The position numbers were made by a program, and so were the translations under genes. The notes under the pieces were generated by a model. That model was given only the letters and a program-made list of their open reading frames with translations. It had not been told where the DNA came from and did not search any database. From NCBI GenBank assembly GCA_022510765.1, contig JAFLSU010000013.1, forward strand, positions 1-47,404: a stretch of 47,404 bases of DNA. The letters run 5' to 3'. The stretch is from Christensenellaceae bacterium. Its GTDB lineage: Bacteria > Bacillota > Clostridia > Christensenellales > CAG-138. Numbering within the stretch: position 1 is the first letter of the stretch; each line of letters opens with the position of its first letter. Shown here one piece after another: positions 27,152 to 34,035 of the stretch.

Positions 27152-29089
27152 TTATTTATTCAATACCACCTGAGCAAAATCCTCAGCGACGAGGCTTGCG
27201 CCGCCGATGAGTCCGCCGTCTATCTGGGGCATAGCCTTGAGACCCGCCGCGTTCTTTGCGTTCATGCTGCCGCCGTATAGAATGCGGGTATTGTTCGCAA
27301 ATTCATCGCCGTAGATGGCGGCAACGACCTTGCGGATGGCTCCGATTGTGCGGTTCGCCTCCTCGTTGGTCGCGGTCTTGCCCGTGCCAATAGCCCAGAT
27401 GGGTTCATACGCGATGATGATTCTGGCAGCGTCCTCTGCGGGGATGCCGCAGTACAAAGCTCTGACCTGACCTTCAAGGAAGGTATCGGTGATGCCCGCT
27501 TCGCGCTGCTCGAGCGTTTCGCCGACGCAGACTATGGGGATGATGCCGTTTTCGAGCGCCGCGTTGGTGCGCATATTGACGGTTTTATCGGTCTCGCCAA
27601 AATACTGCCTGCGCTCGCTATGTCCAATTATCGCGTATTGCACGCCGATATTTTTGAGCATATCCGCACTGATTTCTCCGGTGAACGCGCCCTTCGCCGC
27701 CCAATGGATGTTCTGCGCGCCGAGCTTGATGATGCTGCCCTCAATCTGCTTTGCGGCGCAGCAGAGGTCGGTGAACGGCGGGCAAATGACAACATCGCAG
27801 TCCGCGTCCTTGACAAGCGGCAGAAGCTTAGCTATCAGCTCCTTCGCCTCGTCCTTATTCTTATTCATCTTCCAGTTGCCGGCTATCAGCTTCCTGCGGA
27901 AAACCTTATCGTTCAGCGCGGCAACGCCGGGCAGGGTCTTGCCCTCAAGGAACTCAAGGCTTGCCCCGCCGCCGGTGGAGATATGGGTCATCCTGTCCGC
28001 AAGGTCGAACTTATTGATAGCAGAAGCGGAATCGCCGCCGCCGATGATGGTAACACCCTCGCACTCAGAACAGGCTCTTGCGACCGCTTCGGTGCCTTTA
28101 GAGAAAGCCTCCATCTCGAACACTCCCATCGGGCCGTTCCAGACGACGGTCTTTGCCTCGCGTATGGCATCGCTGTACAGCTTCGCGGTCTTTTCGCCGA
28201 TGTCAAGCCCCTGGAAGCCCTCGGGGATGGCATCGAACGGAACGGTCATATGCTCCGTATCGGCAGCGAACTCCTTGCCAACCACGCAGTCGATGGGCAG
28301 AAGCATCCGAACGCCCTTGGCCTTCGCTTCCTCAAGCAGCTCCTTCGCAAGCTCAAGGCTGTCGGCATCGAGCAGGGAATCTCCGATACCGTAGCCCATG
28401 GCCTTAAAGAATGTATAGCTCATCGCGCCGCCTATGAGCAGGGTATCGCATTTATTGAGCAGGTTTTTGATAACGCCTATCTTATCGCCGACCTTCTTGC
28501 CGCCGAGTATCGCGACGAACGGACGCTCGGGGTTGGAGAGCGCACCGCCCATTACGGTCAGCTCCTTATCGATGAGGAAACCGCAGACGGCAGGCAGGAA
28601 ATGCGCAACGCCCTCGGTGGACGCGTGTGCCCTGTGAACCGTGCCGAACGCGTCGGAGACGTACAGATCGGCAAACGAAGCAAGCTCCTTTGCAAAGCCC
28701 TCGTCGTTCTTTTCCTCCTCCTTATGGAATCTGAGGTTTTCAAGCAGCAAAATTTCGCCGTCATTGAGGGCTGCCGCTTTCTGCTTTGCGTCCTCGCCGA
28801 TAATATCATTTGCGAATGTAACCTTAACTTCGGAAAGCAGCTCGGAAAGCCTTTTTGCCACGGGCGCAAGGCTCATCTCGGGCACGAACTTGCCCTTGGG
28901 TCTTCCAAGATGCGAGCAAAGGATGGTCTTTGCTCCGTTATCGACGAGGTATCGCACCGTGGGCAGGGCGCCTATGATGCGGCTTTCGTCGGTAATGTTG
29001 AGGTTTTCATCGAGGGGCACGTTGAAATCGACCCTCACGAGCACACGCTTGCCCCGAACGGGTACATCGGTAACGGACAGTTTAGCCAT
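27152..29089 (-). CDS. pgk-tpiA: Fused phosphoglycerate kinase-triosephosphate isomerase
   Basis: A 645-residue single frame joining two glycolytic enzymes. Residues 1 to about 395 are [36 protein letters not shown] and the ATP-site GGGDSASA (350-357). From about 397 comes a complete TPI: NWKMN with Lys407, IIGHSERR with His490, [14 protein letters not shown] with Glu562, and [11 protein letters not shown]. The junction [24 protein letters not shown] has no stop or internal start, so it is a true gene fusion. A similar fusion is known in Thermotoga maritima. GGAG lies 8 nt upstream of the ATG, and gpmI follows at once. Confidence 0.96.
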   Translation of the reverse strand: MAKLSVTDVPVRGKRVLVRVDFNVPLDENLNITDESRIIGALPTVRYLVDNGAKTILCSHLGRPKGKFVPEMSLAPVAKRLSELLSEVKVTFANDIIGEDAKQKAAALNDGEILLLENLRFHKEEEKNDEGFAKELASFADLYVSDAFGTVHRAHASTEGVAHFLPAVCGFLIDKELTVMGGALSNPERPFVAILGGKKVGDKIGVIKNLLNKCDTLLIGGAMSYTFFKAMGYGIGDSLLDADSLELAKELLEEAKAKGVRMLLPIDCVVGKEFAADTEHMTVPFDAIPEGFQGLDIGEKTAKLYSDAIREAKTVVWNGPMGVFEMEAFSKGTEAVARACSECEGVTIIGGGDSASAINKFDLADRMTHISTGGGASLEFLEGKTLPGVAALNDKVFRRKLIAGNWKMNKNKDEAKELIAKLLPLVKDADCDVVICPPFTDLCCAAKQIEGSIIKLGAQNIHWAAKGAFTGEISADMLKNIGVQYAIIGHSERRQYFGETDKTVNMRTNAALENGIIPIVCVGETLEQREAGITDTFLEGQVRALYCGIPAEDAARIIIAYEPIWAIGTGKTATNEEANRTIGAIRKVVAAIYGDEFANNTRILYGGSMNAKNAAGLKAMPQIDGGLIGGASLVAEDFAQVVLNK

Positions 29090-29187
29090 TTTAATCTCCT
29101 GTATTGTTATTTTATTATTTCACCGCATGAAATGCGATGCTGATTATTATGCAATGACTGCTTCTTGGCAATGACCGAACAGCGGCG

Positions 29188-29241
29188 AATGCCGTTATTT
29201 AGTCAATGATTGAATACCGTCAAATGCCGTTATTCAATCAT
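29188..29241. other. Repeats and inverted repeat in the pgk-tpiA leader
   Basis: AATGCCGTTATT occurs twice (29188-29199, 29223-29234). ATGATTGAATA (29206-29216) and TATTCAATCAT (29231-29241) are perfect inverted copies with a 14-nt loop. These fall in the transcribed 5' leader if the promoter at 29268-29296 is right. It could be an operator or an RNA structure. Confidence 0.55.
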
Positions 29242-29267
29242 GCCAATTATTTGCATTTACGGCTTAG

Positions 29268-29296
29268 ATTATAACACGCTGCTTGAAAAACGGCAA
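29268..29296 (-). promoter_or_regulatory. Promoter of the pgk-tpiA-gpmI operon
   Basis: Minus strand: TTGCCG (29291-29296), 17 bp, and TATAAT (29268-29273) with an extended TG. It predicts a 5' leader of about 170 nt before the pgk ATG. Confidence 0.6.
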
Positions 29297-29368
29297 CCGC
29301 GAAAAAGGCAAAAAACGGGAAATTCGTCTGCGGGAAAATGGTGATTAAATTTTGTAGTTTAACGAGCA

Positions 29369-29397
29369 TTGAAGTTTGAGCAAGGATATGCTAACAT
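29369..29397 (+). promoter_or_regulatory. Possible promoter of the first island gene
   Basis: TTGAAG (29369-29374), 17 bp, TAACAT (29392-29397) with TGC just before it. It lies 24 nt upstream of a full-length Shine-Dalgarno sequence. Confidence 0.4.
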
Positions 29398-29433
29398 GTA
29401 AGCAAGTATGTAAAGACAATGGAGGTGATCAAG

Positions 29434-29691
29434 GTGGAGGATTGGAGGTTGCTTCGAGGGCAGATCGAGTACATGTTTGGTGGAAAGATGGAGCATCGGG
29501 ATTATGTTCCGCCATCGGGTCGCTGGGATCATGATCACTGTGAGTTCTGCATGAGCAAGTTCAGCAATGCAAGCGGTGACTTGCATAAAGGATATTGCAT
29601 GGATAATGATATATGGGTTTGTGAATCGTGTTTTGAAGATTTCAAGAAGATGTTTAATTGGACTGTCGAGTGCGACCAAGGCGGTGACTAA
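29434..29691 (+). CDS. Small Cys-rich putative zinc protein, paralogue 1
   Basis: An 85-residue protein of unknown function. HDHCEFC (Cys36, Cys39), GYC (Cys55) and WVCESC (Cys63, Cys66) suggest a zinc-ribbon-like site. The GTG at 29434 is preferred over the ATG at 29419: GGAGGTGATC (29421-29430), complementary to ten bases of the 16S 3' end, sits 3 nt before it, and the protein then begins MEDWRL exactly like its paralogue at 41927. Proteins of this look are widespread in Firmicutes, and some lie in toxin-immunity loci. Here it opens a stretch of small genes interspersed with RHS fragments, so an immunity role is a reasonable but unproved inference. Confidence 0.75.
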   Translation: MEDWRLLRGQIEYMFGGKMEHRDYVPPSGRWDHDHCEFCMSKFSNASGDLHKGYCMDNDIWVCESCFEDFKKMFNWTVECDQGGD

Positions 29692-29795
29692 GAAAATCGA
29701 AGAACGATAACGAAACAGGCCGGTACTACCTTAAGATCAGATAAAACTAATAGGAACTATTTCGTGGCTAATGTATTGGAAAGTGGGGTAAAATT

Positions 29796-30158
29796 ATGAT
29801 CACTGTAAAAACACTGAACTTCGATGCGGAATCGCGGGAAGCGGATGTGCTGCTTAGCGATGGGCAGGTTGAATTCACATGTTTTGCTTATGGGCTCGAA
29901 TCGGAAGAGCAGGCGGAATTGGTGCCCGGAGATCTTTGGGCGTTCAATCCCGACAATGTGCAGGGGATAGAATCTGCTCAATCCAAAGCAGAAAAAATAC
30001 CGAATTCTTATTATGGCTATAGATTTTGCGGGCAAGTGATAAATAAAAATACGGTTCGTGTTGGTGAGTTCGATATTCATGGTTTTAAAAATGCAATGCC
30101 CGGTGACGTTAATCCCGGCGAATGGGTCAGCTTTGAATGTATGAGGGTTGATTTTTAA
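29796..30158 (+). CDS. Hypothetical 120-residue beta-rich protein
   Basis: I recognise no named family. The protein is acidic, with alternating hydrophobic strands (VKTLNFDAESREADVLLSDGQ, CFAYGLES, YYGYRFCGQVINKNTVRVGEFDI) and an ending PGDVNPGEWVSFECMRVDF that suggests a small beta-barrel. GTGGGGT lies upstream of the ATG. It sits between a Cys-rich gene and an RHS fragment (30184-30246), so an orphan immunity protein is plausible. Confidence 0.65.
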   Translation: MITVKTLNFDAESREADVLLSDGQVEFTCFAYGLESEEQAELVPGDLWAFNPDNVQGIESAQSKAEKIPNSYYGYRFCGQVINKNTVRVGEFDIHGFKNAMPGDVNPGEWVSFECMRVDF

Positions 30159-30183
30159 TTTTAACTTCTTTCGTTTTTGCCGA

Positions 30184-30246
30184 AAGCTGATTGACGACAG
30201 CGGAGAAACTGTAGTAGAATGCCTGTGCGATGCTTGGGGTTCCGAC
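30184..30246 (+). pseudogene. RHS-repeat fragment 1
   Basis: One frame reads KLIDDSGETVVECLCDAWGS, close to the IDGSGETVVKYLYDTWGK unit of RHS proteins. No start or flanking RHS sequence remains. Confidence 0.6.
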
Positions 30247-30303
30247 ATACTCCAAACATACATCTCTTATGCTCGGTACGCTTCAAGTGCGGAGGGAGCT
30301 TAA

Positions 30304-30720
30304 ATGAAGAAAAATTTAATAAATATCGTAAAAATAATTGCCACGTATGCAACGCATATTATAACATGTATATTGATGCAGATGATGCTTTTAATTATGC
30401 TTGCTTGGTTTTACGATACAAGCATAAAAGAATATATTGTTAATACGTCGCTGTCTATCGCTTTTTTGCTTGCTGATTATGTTATAAACAGCTTGCTTCA
30501 GCATAATACAAACCAAAAAACGAAAACAAAATGTTTGTTGCATACACTTGATCTAATATTTGCCGTTCCAAATACATTTATTGTTGTCGAGAATATCCTC
30601 CGCTTTCAGGGCATTACCCCTATCGATGTTATTACTCTTGTGGTGAATGCGTTGCTGGTTGCCGAAAGGATAATTCTGATTAGGAAAAAGGGAAGAGAGC
30701 TTCCGAGCAGCAACGTGTAA
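30304..30720 (+). CDS. Hypothetical four-span membrane protein
   Basis: A 138-residue protein with about four hydrophobic spans (residues 8-38, 46-66, 78-98 and 104-124) and a basic C-terminal tail, RKKGREL. No family recognised. CGGAGGGAGC is about 6 nt upstream of the ATG. It is AT-rich relative to the metabolic genes and is flanked by RHS fragments, which suggests a transferred orphan immunity-type gene. Confidence 0.6.
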   Translation: MKKNLINIVKIIATYATHIITCILMQMMLLIMLAWFYDTSIKEYIVNTSLSIAFLLADYVINSLLQHNTNQKTKTKCLLHTLDLIFAVPNTFIVVENILRFQGITPIDVITLVVNALLVAERIILIRKKGRELPSSNV

Positions 30721-30745
30721 AATACCGTTGACCATTCAAAAGGCG

Positions 30746-30790
30746 GCAGCCTATTATTACCTCAGGAACGCTTATGGGAACTGTAGGCGC
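30746..30790 (+). pseudogene. RHS-repeat fragment 2
   Basis: AAYYYLRNAYGN is read in one frame, matching the YYYLRNAQGD segment that precedes IDGSGE in RHS cores. The DNA from about 30730 resembles that at about 31388. Confidence 0.6.
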
Positions 30791-30844
30791 AAAATACAAT
30801 ATCGGATTGATTGAACGATAAAGTAATCGGAGGATTAAGAATTT

Positions 30845-31288
30845 ATGAGTATGATTTGTACGATACTTGTAAATCTTGGCAACAGGGATGCGGTGTATGC
30901 ACAATTAACCGAAGAAGCAATAAATTCCGGCTGGGCGGTGTTGTTTGACAATCCCACGTGTCTAAAGAGTGGAGGAGAGTCAATCATTGATTTGTGCGAT
31001 ACGTTCAACTACGTAAACTGCGAAGCATTGCTCCTTCAAGATAGCTGCATTAAAGAAGGCAGTAAGCTTGCTCCTTTTTCAGAGAGAGTAACGTTTATCT
31101 GCCGCATGGTTAAAATATGTCTAACAGATTCTCCTGTTGCAATACTGTGTATAGGTGATGATCCTGCATTTCCGTCTGATTTTACTGATTTGAGATGCAA
31201 TATAAGCGATTTGAAGTCAGTTATTCTTAATAATTGTCCGCCGGGCTGGTTCATGCCAAACCTGAGAATAAGTGTTAGGAGAATGTAA
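30845..31288 (+). CDS. Hypothetical 147-residue protein
   Basis: No family recognised. The protein is mixed alpha/beta with seven cysteines spread without a CxxC pattern; LTDSPVAILCIGDDPAF in the centre and NCPPGWFMPNLRISV at the end are distinctive. CGGAGGATTAAG precedes the ATG. It lies between two RHS fragments, which again fits the orphan-immunity pattern. Confidence 0.6.
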   Translation: MSMICTILVNLGNRDAVYAQLTEEAINSGWAVLFDNPTCLKSGGESIIDLCDTFNYVNCEALLLQDSCIKEGSKLAPFSERVTFICRMVKICLTDSPVAILCIGDDPAFPSDFTDLRCNISDLKSVILNNCPPGWFMPNLRISVRRM

Positions 31289-31390
31289 CGAGATATTTAA
31301 TTGATTATGCTGCTAACGCCTGTATGTGCGAGACGCGATAGTAAAGCTGTTCAGCTATGATACAAGCGTAGAGTAGTAACAGTTGACTGT

Positions 31391-31575
31391 TCAAAGGGCG
31401 CAGCCTATTATTATTTCAGGAACGCTCAGGATGACATAGTAAAACCGATTGACGGCAGCGGAGAAACCGTAGTAAAATACCTGTATGATACTTGAGGAAA
31501 GCTGCTTGAAATCAAGGGAAACCTCAAAGGCAGGCATTGCAGCCCCGAAGCAGGAATGTTCTGCGGTTTTTAATA
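31391..31575 (+). pseudogene. RHS-repeat fragment 3
   Basis: The frame VDCSKGAAYYYFRNAQDD continues into IVKPIDGSGETVVKYLYDT, is broken by TGA (31493-31495), then reads GKLLEIKGNLKGRHCSPEAG and ends at about 31573. It is the longest surviving piece and shows the canonical order of the RHS core, in-frame stop included. Confidence 0.75.
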
Positions 31576-31609
31576 ATTTCATGCGACCGAACGGAGGTTA
31601 GCTGCTGTT

Positions 31610-32449
31610 ATGTCTTTTGAATATAAAGCGTATAAAAAAATATGGTATCATTTTGGACTGTCCGAAGTCATCTTTTTCACGCTGATTATAGCGTTTCTAC
31701 TATTTGCGTATATGTTCGGAAATCGGGCAAATGTACACGGTGATTATGCCTTGATTTGTCTGATACTTTTTTCACTCTTTGCCGTATTTGCACTTAAGCA
31801 GACTTTCCCTTTGCGCTGCGGATTTCCGCTCATGTTTGAAAAGCAGAGCGAGCTTGTACTCTTTTCGGGCACGATCGAATCTATTTCGGAACGTAGCTTA
31901 AGGACGCTGACGATAGAAAAAAGATTCCGCTCGTACGGAGTAACTAACTACCATGGAAGTTTCGTTACGATTTCGGGGCAGGAGTTCTTCTTCTTTAATG
32001 CGAAATACCTGTCCGTAGGTGACGAGATAAGGGTTAGTTATCTGCCTAAAAGCAGAATTGTGCTTGAATACAAGCGTCTTGATGCTCAAAAGGCTGTTAA
32101 TCGGAACGATAAAATTTATGCCATACGGGCGGATGTTATGAACAGATCGCCGGATGTTGAAGTAATATTTGAGTTCAATGGAACAAGGACACGTCCGGCG
32201 ATCGACGGTTACAGACCTGCACATTTAGTAACTGATGATCATCTAACCACGGGCATTCATCATTATTACGAAGTCGAATCTGTTCCGCCTGATGGAACCG
32301 CAAAAGGAACCATTACATTCCTGTCACCGGAAGCTTATCCGCATTGCTTGTGGATCGGGAAAAAAATCAACATTCAAGAAGGTGCACGCATCGTGGGGTA
32401 TGCTACCGTAACTGAAATATACAACCCGCTTTTGCTATCTAAAAACTAA
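31610..32449 (+). CDS. Membrane protein with C-terminal EF-Tu-like barrel, putative immunity protein
   Basis: A 279-residue protein. Two spans (about residues 17-36 and 44-62) are followed by a beta-rich cytosolic or periplasmic part (SGTIESISERS, FVTISGQEFFFFNAKYLSVGDEIRVSYLPKS). The last 75 residues, GTRTRPAIDGYRPAHLVTDD onward to GARIVGYATVTEIYN, resemble the EF-Tu third-domain-like barrel that occurs alone in many small Firmicute genes next to toxins. ACGGAGG lies 13 nt upstream. It directly follows the largest RHS fragment, the usual place of an immunity gene. Confidence 0.68.
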   Translation: MSFEYKAYKKIWYHFGLSEVIFFTLIIAFLLFAYMFGNRANVHGDYALICLILFSLFAVFALKQTFPLRCGFPLMFEKQSELVLFSGTIESISERSLRTLTIEKRFRSYGVTNYHGSFVTISGQEFFFFNAKYLSVGDEIRVSYLPKSRIVLEYKRLDAQKAVNRNDKIYAIRADVMNRSPDVEVIFEFNGTRTRPAIDGYRPAHLVTDDHLTTGIHHYYEVESVPPDGTAKGTITFLSPEAYPHCLWIGKKINIQEGARIVGYATVTEIYNPLLLSKN

Positions 32450-32513
32450 ATATGATTGACAACAGCAAGCATCGTCATAAAGTATTTAGAGGTGACAGCA
32501 TGAAACGAGAATT

Positions 32514-32865
32514 GATACTAACATACTGCTAAAACTTTGATCGATATGCACCGCAAAAACGTACACTACCGACACATGTAATAAATCATTTAGACGTATG
32601 TTAGTATAAAGATGTTCAAGCGGAGCAATGGCAAAATCAGAGCACCACTATACAGGCGTTTTTGATTTTCAAAATCTTATTAATTAGTCCGCCCGGTCAA
32701 TGCTCCGAACGGACTAATTGTGTTTTTTAGTATCCACAGGCGAGGGGTATCAAACCCTACATGCCTTATATATATGCTAACATACGTCTAAATTATTTAT
32801 TATACATGCCGATACTTTGCTTTTTGGGGGTGCATATCGGCCAAGATTTTAACAGTATGTTAGTA
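32514..32865. repeat. 352-bp non-coding element with 93-bp inverted arms
   Basis: The left arm (32514-32606) and right arm (32772-32865) are imperfect reverse complements. The outermost 14 bp, ATACTAACATACTG and CAGTATGTTAGTAT, match perfectly. Each arm also ends internally with the same box inverted (GTATGTTAGTAT at 32595-32606; GCTAACATAC at 32775-32784), giving four copies. The centre carries a terminator-like stem AATTAGTCCG (32681-32690)/CGGACTAATT (32709-32718) followed by a T-run (32722-32727). No protein is encoded. A MITE-like element or an invertible/structured element are the options. Confidence 0.7.
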
Positions 32866-32928
32866 TTATGAACACAGACCCATCATTCGGCACTTTCACA
32901 CTCAACAAGCTGCCGAACACCGATGACA

Positions 32929-32972
32929 GCAGAGGGGTATTGCGGGATGCCTTTGTTCGCAATACCCTCTGC
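32929..32972. other. Large hairpin
   Basis: GCAGAGGGGTATTGCG (32929-32944) pairs with CGCAATACCCTCTGC (32958-32972), a 15-bp stem with one bulged G and a 13-nt loop. No T-run follows on either strand. Confidence 0.6.
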
Positions 32973-33034
32973 ATCCATCGTTAAGCCTATGACGAACGCA
33001 AAACCAAAGCAGAATGAGCAGTGGGAATGGCTTA

Positions 33035-33154
33035 GCCTGAAGGGAGTGCGCATCGAAATCCCTTGCCTGAAGTGAGTGCGCATCGAAATCCCTTGCCTGA
33101 AGTGAATGCGCATCGGAATCCCTTGTCTGAAGGGAGCACACCCGAATGCCTCTG
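33035..33154. repeat. 30-bp tandem repeat, three good copies plus one diverged
   Basis: Units start at 33035, 33065, 33095 and 33125 with GCCTGAAGGG/TGAG then TGCGCATCGAAATCCCTT. The first three differ at three positions or fewer; the fourth is diverged. 30 bp would encode 10-residue repeats, but the plus frame has stops and the minus frame has no credible start. The region 32866-33188 is otherwise empty of recognisable genes. Confidence 0.75.
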
Positions 33155-33188
33155 CGGATAGCACCCTTCCGCACTCATGCAAAAGAGG

Positions 33189-33217
33189 TTGATTCCCTGC
33201 TTCCAATCTGCTATAAT
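33189..33217 (+). promoter_or_regulatory. Promoter of merR-ABC operon
   Basis: TTGATT (33189-33194), 17 bp, perfect TATAAT (33212-33217). The start near 33224 is followed at once by the palindrome ATAACGTAACGTTAT (33229-33243), a likely MerR operator. Confidence 0.6.
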
Positions 33218-33218
33218 A

Positions 33219-33249
33219 ACTATACGGTATAACGTAACGTTATAGTCAA
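33219..33249 (-). promoter_or_regulatory. MerR-type promoter with 19-bp spacer, facing away from merR
   Basis: On the minus strand TTGACT (33244-33249) and TATAGT (33219-33224) are separated by exactly 19 bp, the overlong spacing that MerR-family activators correct. The spacer contains the perfect palindrome ATAACGTTACGTTAT. It points leftward to a region without a recognisable gene. Confidence 0.6.
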
Positions 33250-33291
33250 GCGTTATTTTTGAATTATTTTGGAAAAGTTTTGGAGGAAACG

Positions 33292-34035
33292 GTGACAACA
33301 AAGGAATTCGCCGATGCATGCAATGTCGAAAAACGCACCCTGTTCTATTACGACGAGATCGGGCTGCTCAAGCCCGCAAGGGTGCGTGGCAACGGCTACA
33401 GGGAGTACGACATCGAGCAGTTTACCCGCATGGAAACGATCAAGCTGCTCCAATCCTCGGGTCTCAGCCTTATGGAGATCAAATCCGTGCTGCTTTGCGA
33501 GGGCGAGGGGCGTAATATCGAAGTGGTGTTGGAATGCAAGCGCCGCGTTGAGGAGCATATAAACAACCTCAAGGACGGCCTTGCGTACATGAACCAAAGG
33601 ATCGAGCTTCGTGAGTGTTATATGCGCCATCCCGGCGAATCGGTCTTCATTGAGCACTTCGAGGAAAGACCTCTTGCCGCCATTCGCCCCGAGTATCATT
33701 CGCATATGCGCATATCCTACCTTGATATGGGACATTATCTCTCGATCGCGGAGGACGTGAATACCCTGCGTCCAAAGTTCTTCTTTAAATTTACCGATGA
33801 TCCGCATGCCGATACGGTTCTTCCTGCGGGAAAATACATCTGTACCTTTATCGAGCAAACTCGCGGCAATGGGATATACATTCCGCCCCTTATCGAGAAG
33901 TTCGCTTTTGATCTTCGCCGCGACGGATACTCTATAGATGATACCGTCTACGTTGAGGAGCTTCCCCCGTGGATTATCGATAAACGCGATGTGTTCATAA
34001 TACGCTTTGCGGTGCGGCTGGCCGACGACATATGA
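33292..34035 (+). CDS. MerR-family regulator with GyrI-like effector domain
   Basis: A 247-residue regulator. Residues 1-70 form the MerR winged helix (KEFADACNVEKRTLFYYDEIGLLKPARVRGNGYREYD), a coiled-coil dimer helix spans about 80-110, and the remainder resembles GyrI-like small-molecule binding domains of multidrug sensors such as BmrR (RPLAAIRPEYHSHM, PAGKYICTFIEQTRGN). The GTG start at 33292 is favoured by GGAGG 7 nt upstream; an ATG at 33259 has no site. It overlaps the first ABC gene by 4 nt (ATGA), so it probably senses the exporter's substrate and controls its own operon through the palindrome at 33229-33243. Confidence 0.9.
   Translation: MTTKEFADACNVEKRTLFYYDEIGLLKPARVRGNGYREYDIEQFTRMETIKLLQSSGLSLMEIKSVLLCEGEGRNIEVVLECKRRVEEHINNLKDGLAYMNQRIELRECYMRHPGESVFIEHFEERPLAAIRPEYHSHMRISYLDMGHYLSIAEDVNTLRPKFFFKFTDDPHADTVLPAGKYICTFIEQTRGNGIYIPPLIEKFAFDLRRDGYSIDDTVYVEELPPWIIDKRDVFIIRFAVRLADDI

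Noticed and set aside
27620..29143. 507-codon open frame antisense to pgk-tpiA
   Set aside because: It overlaps a gene with complete catalytic motifs, has no recognisable domain or ribosome-binding site, and is explained by the codon bias of the opposite strand.
32735..32764. tRNA 3' end (GGCGAGGGGTATCAAACCCT resembles a T-arm read on the minus strand)
   Set aside because: The loop deviates from TTCRANY, and no acceptor, anticodon or D-arm could be found in the adjoining bases.
33035..33154. CRISPR array
   Set aside because: The 30-bp units are contiguous with no spacers between them, and no cas genes are present.
32883..33206. 107-codon minus-strand frame covering the 30-bp repeats, just downstream of the outward MerR promoter
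   Set aside because: It would be almost leaderless with no ribosome-binding site, and its repeats follow from the DNA tandem repeat. Kept only as a remote possibility in the promoter finding.
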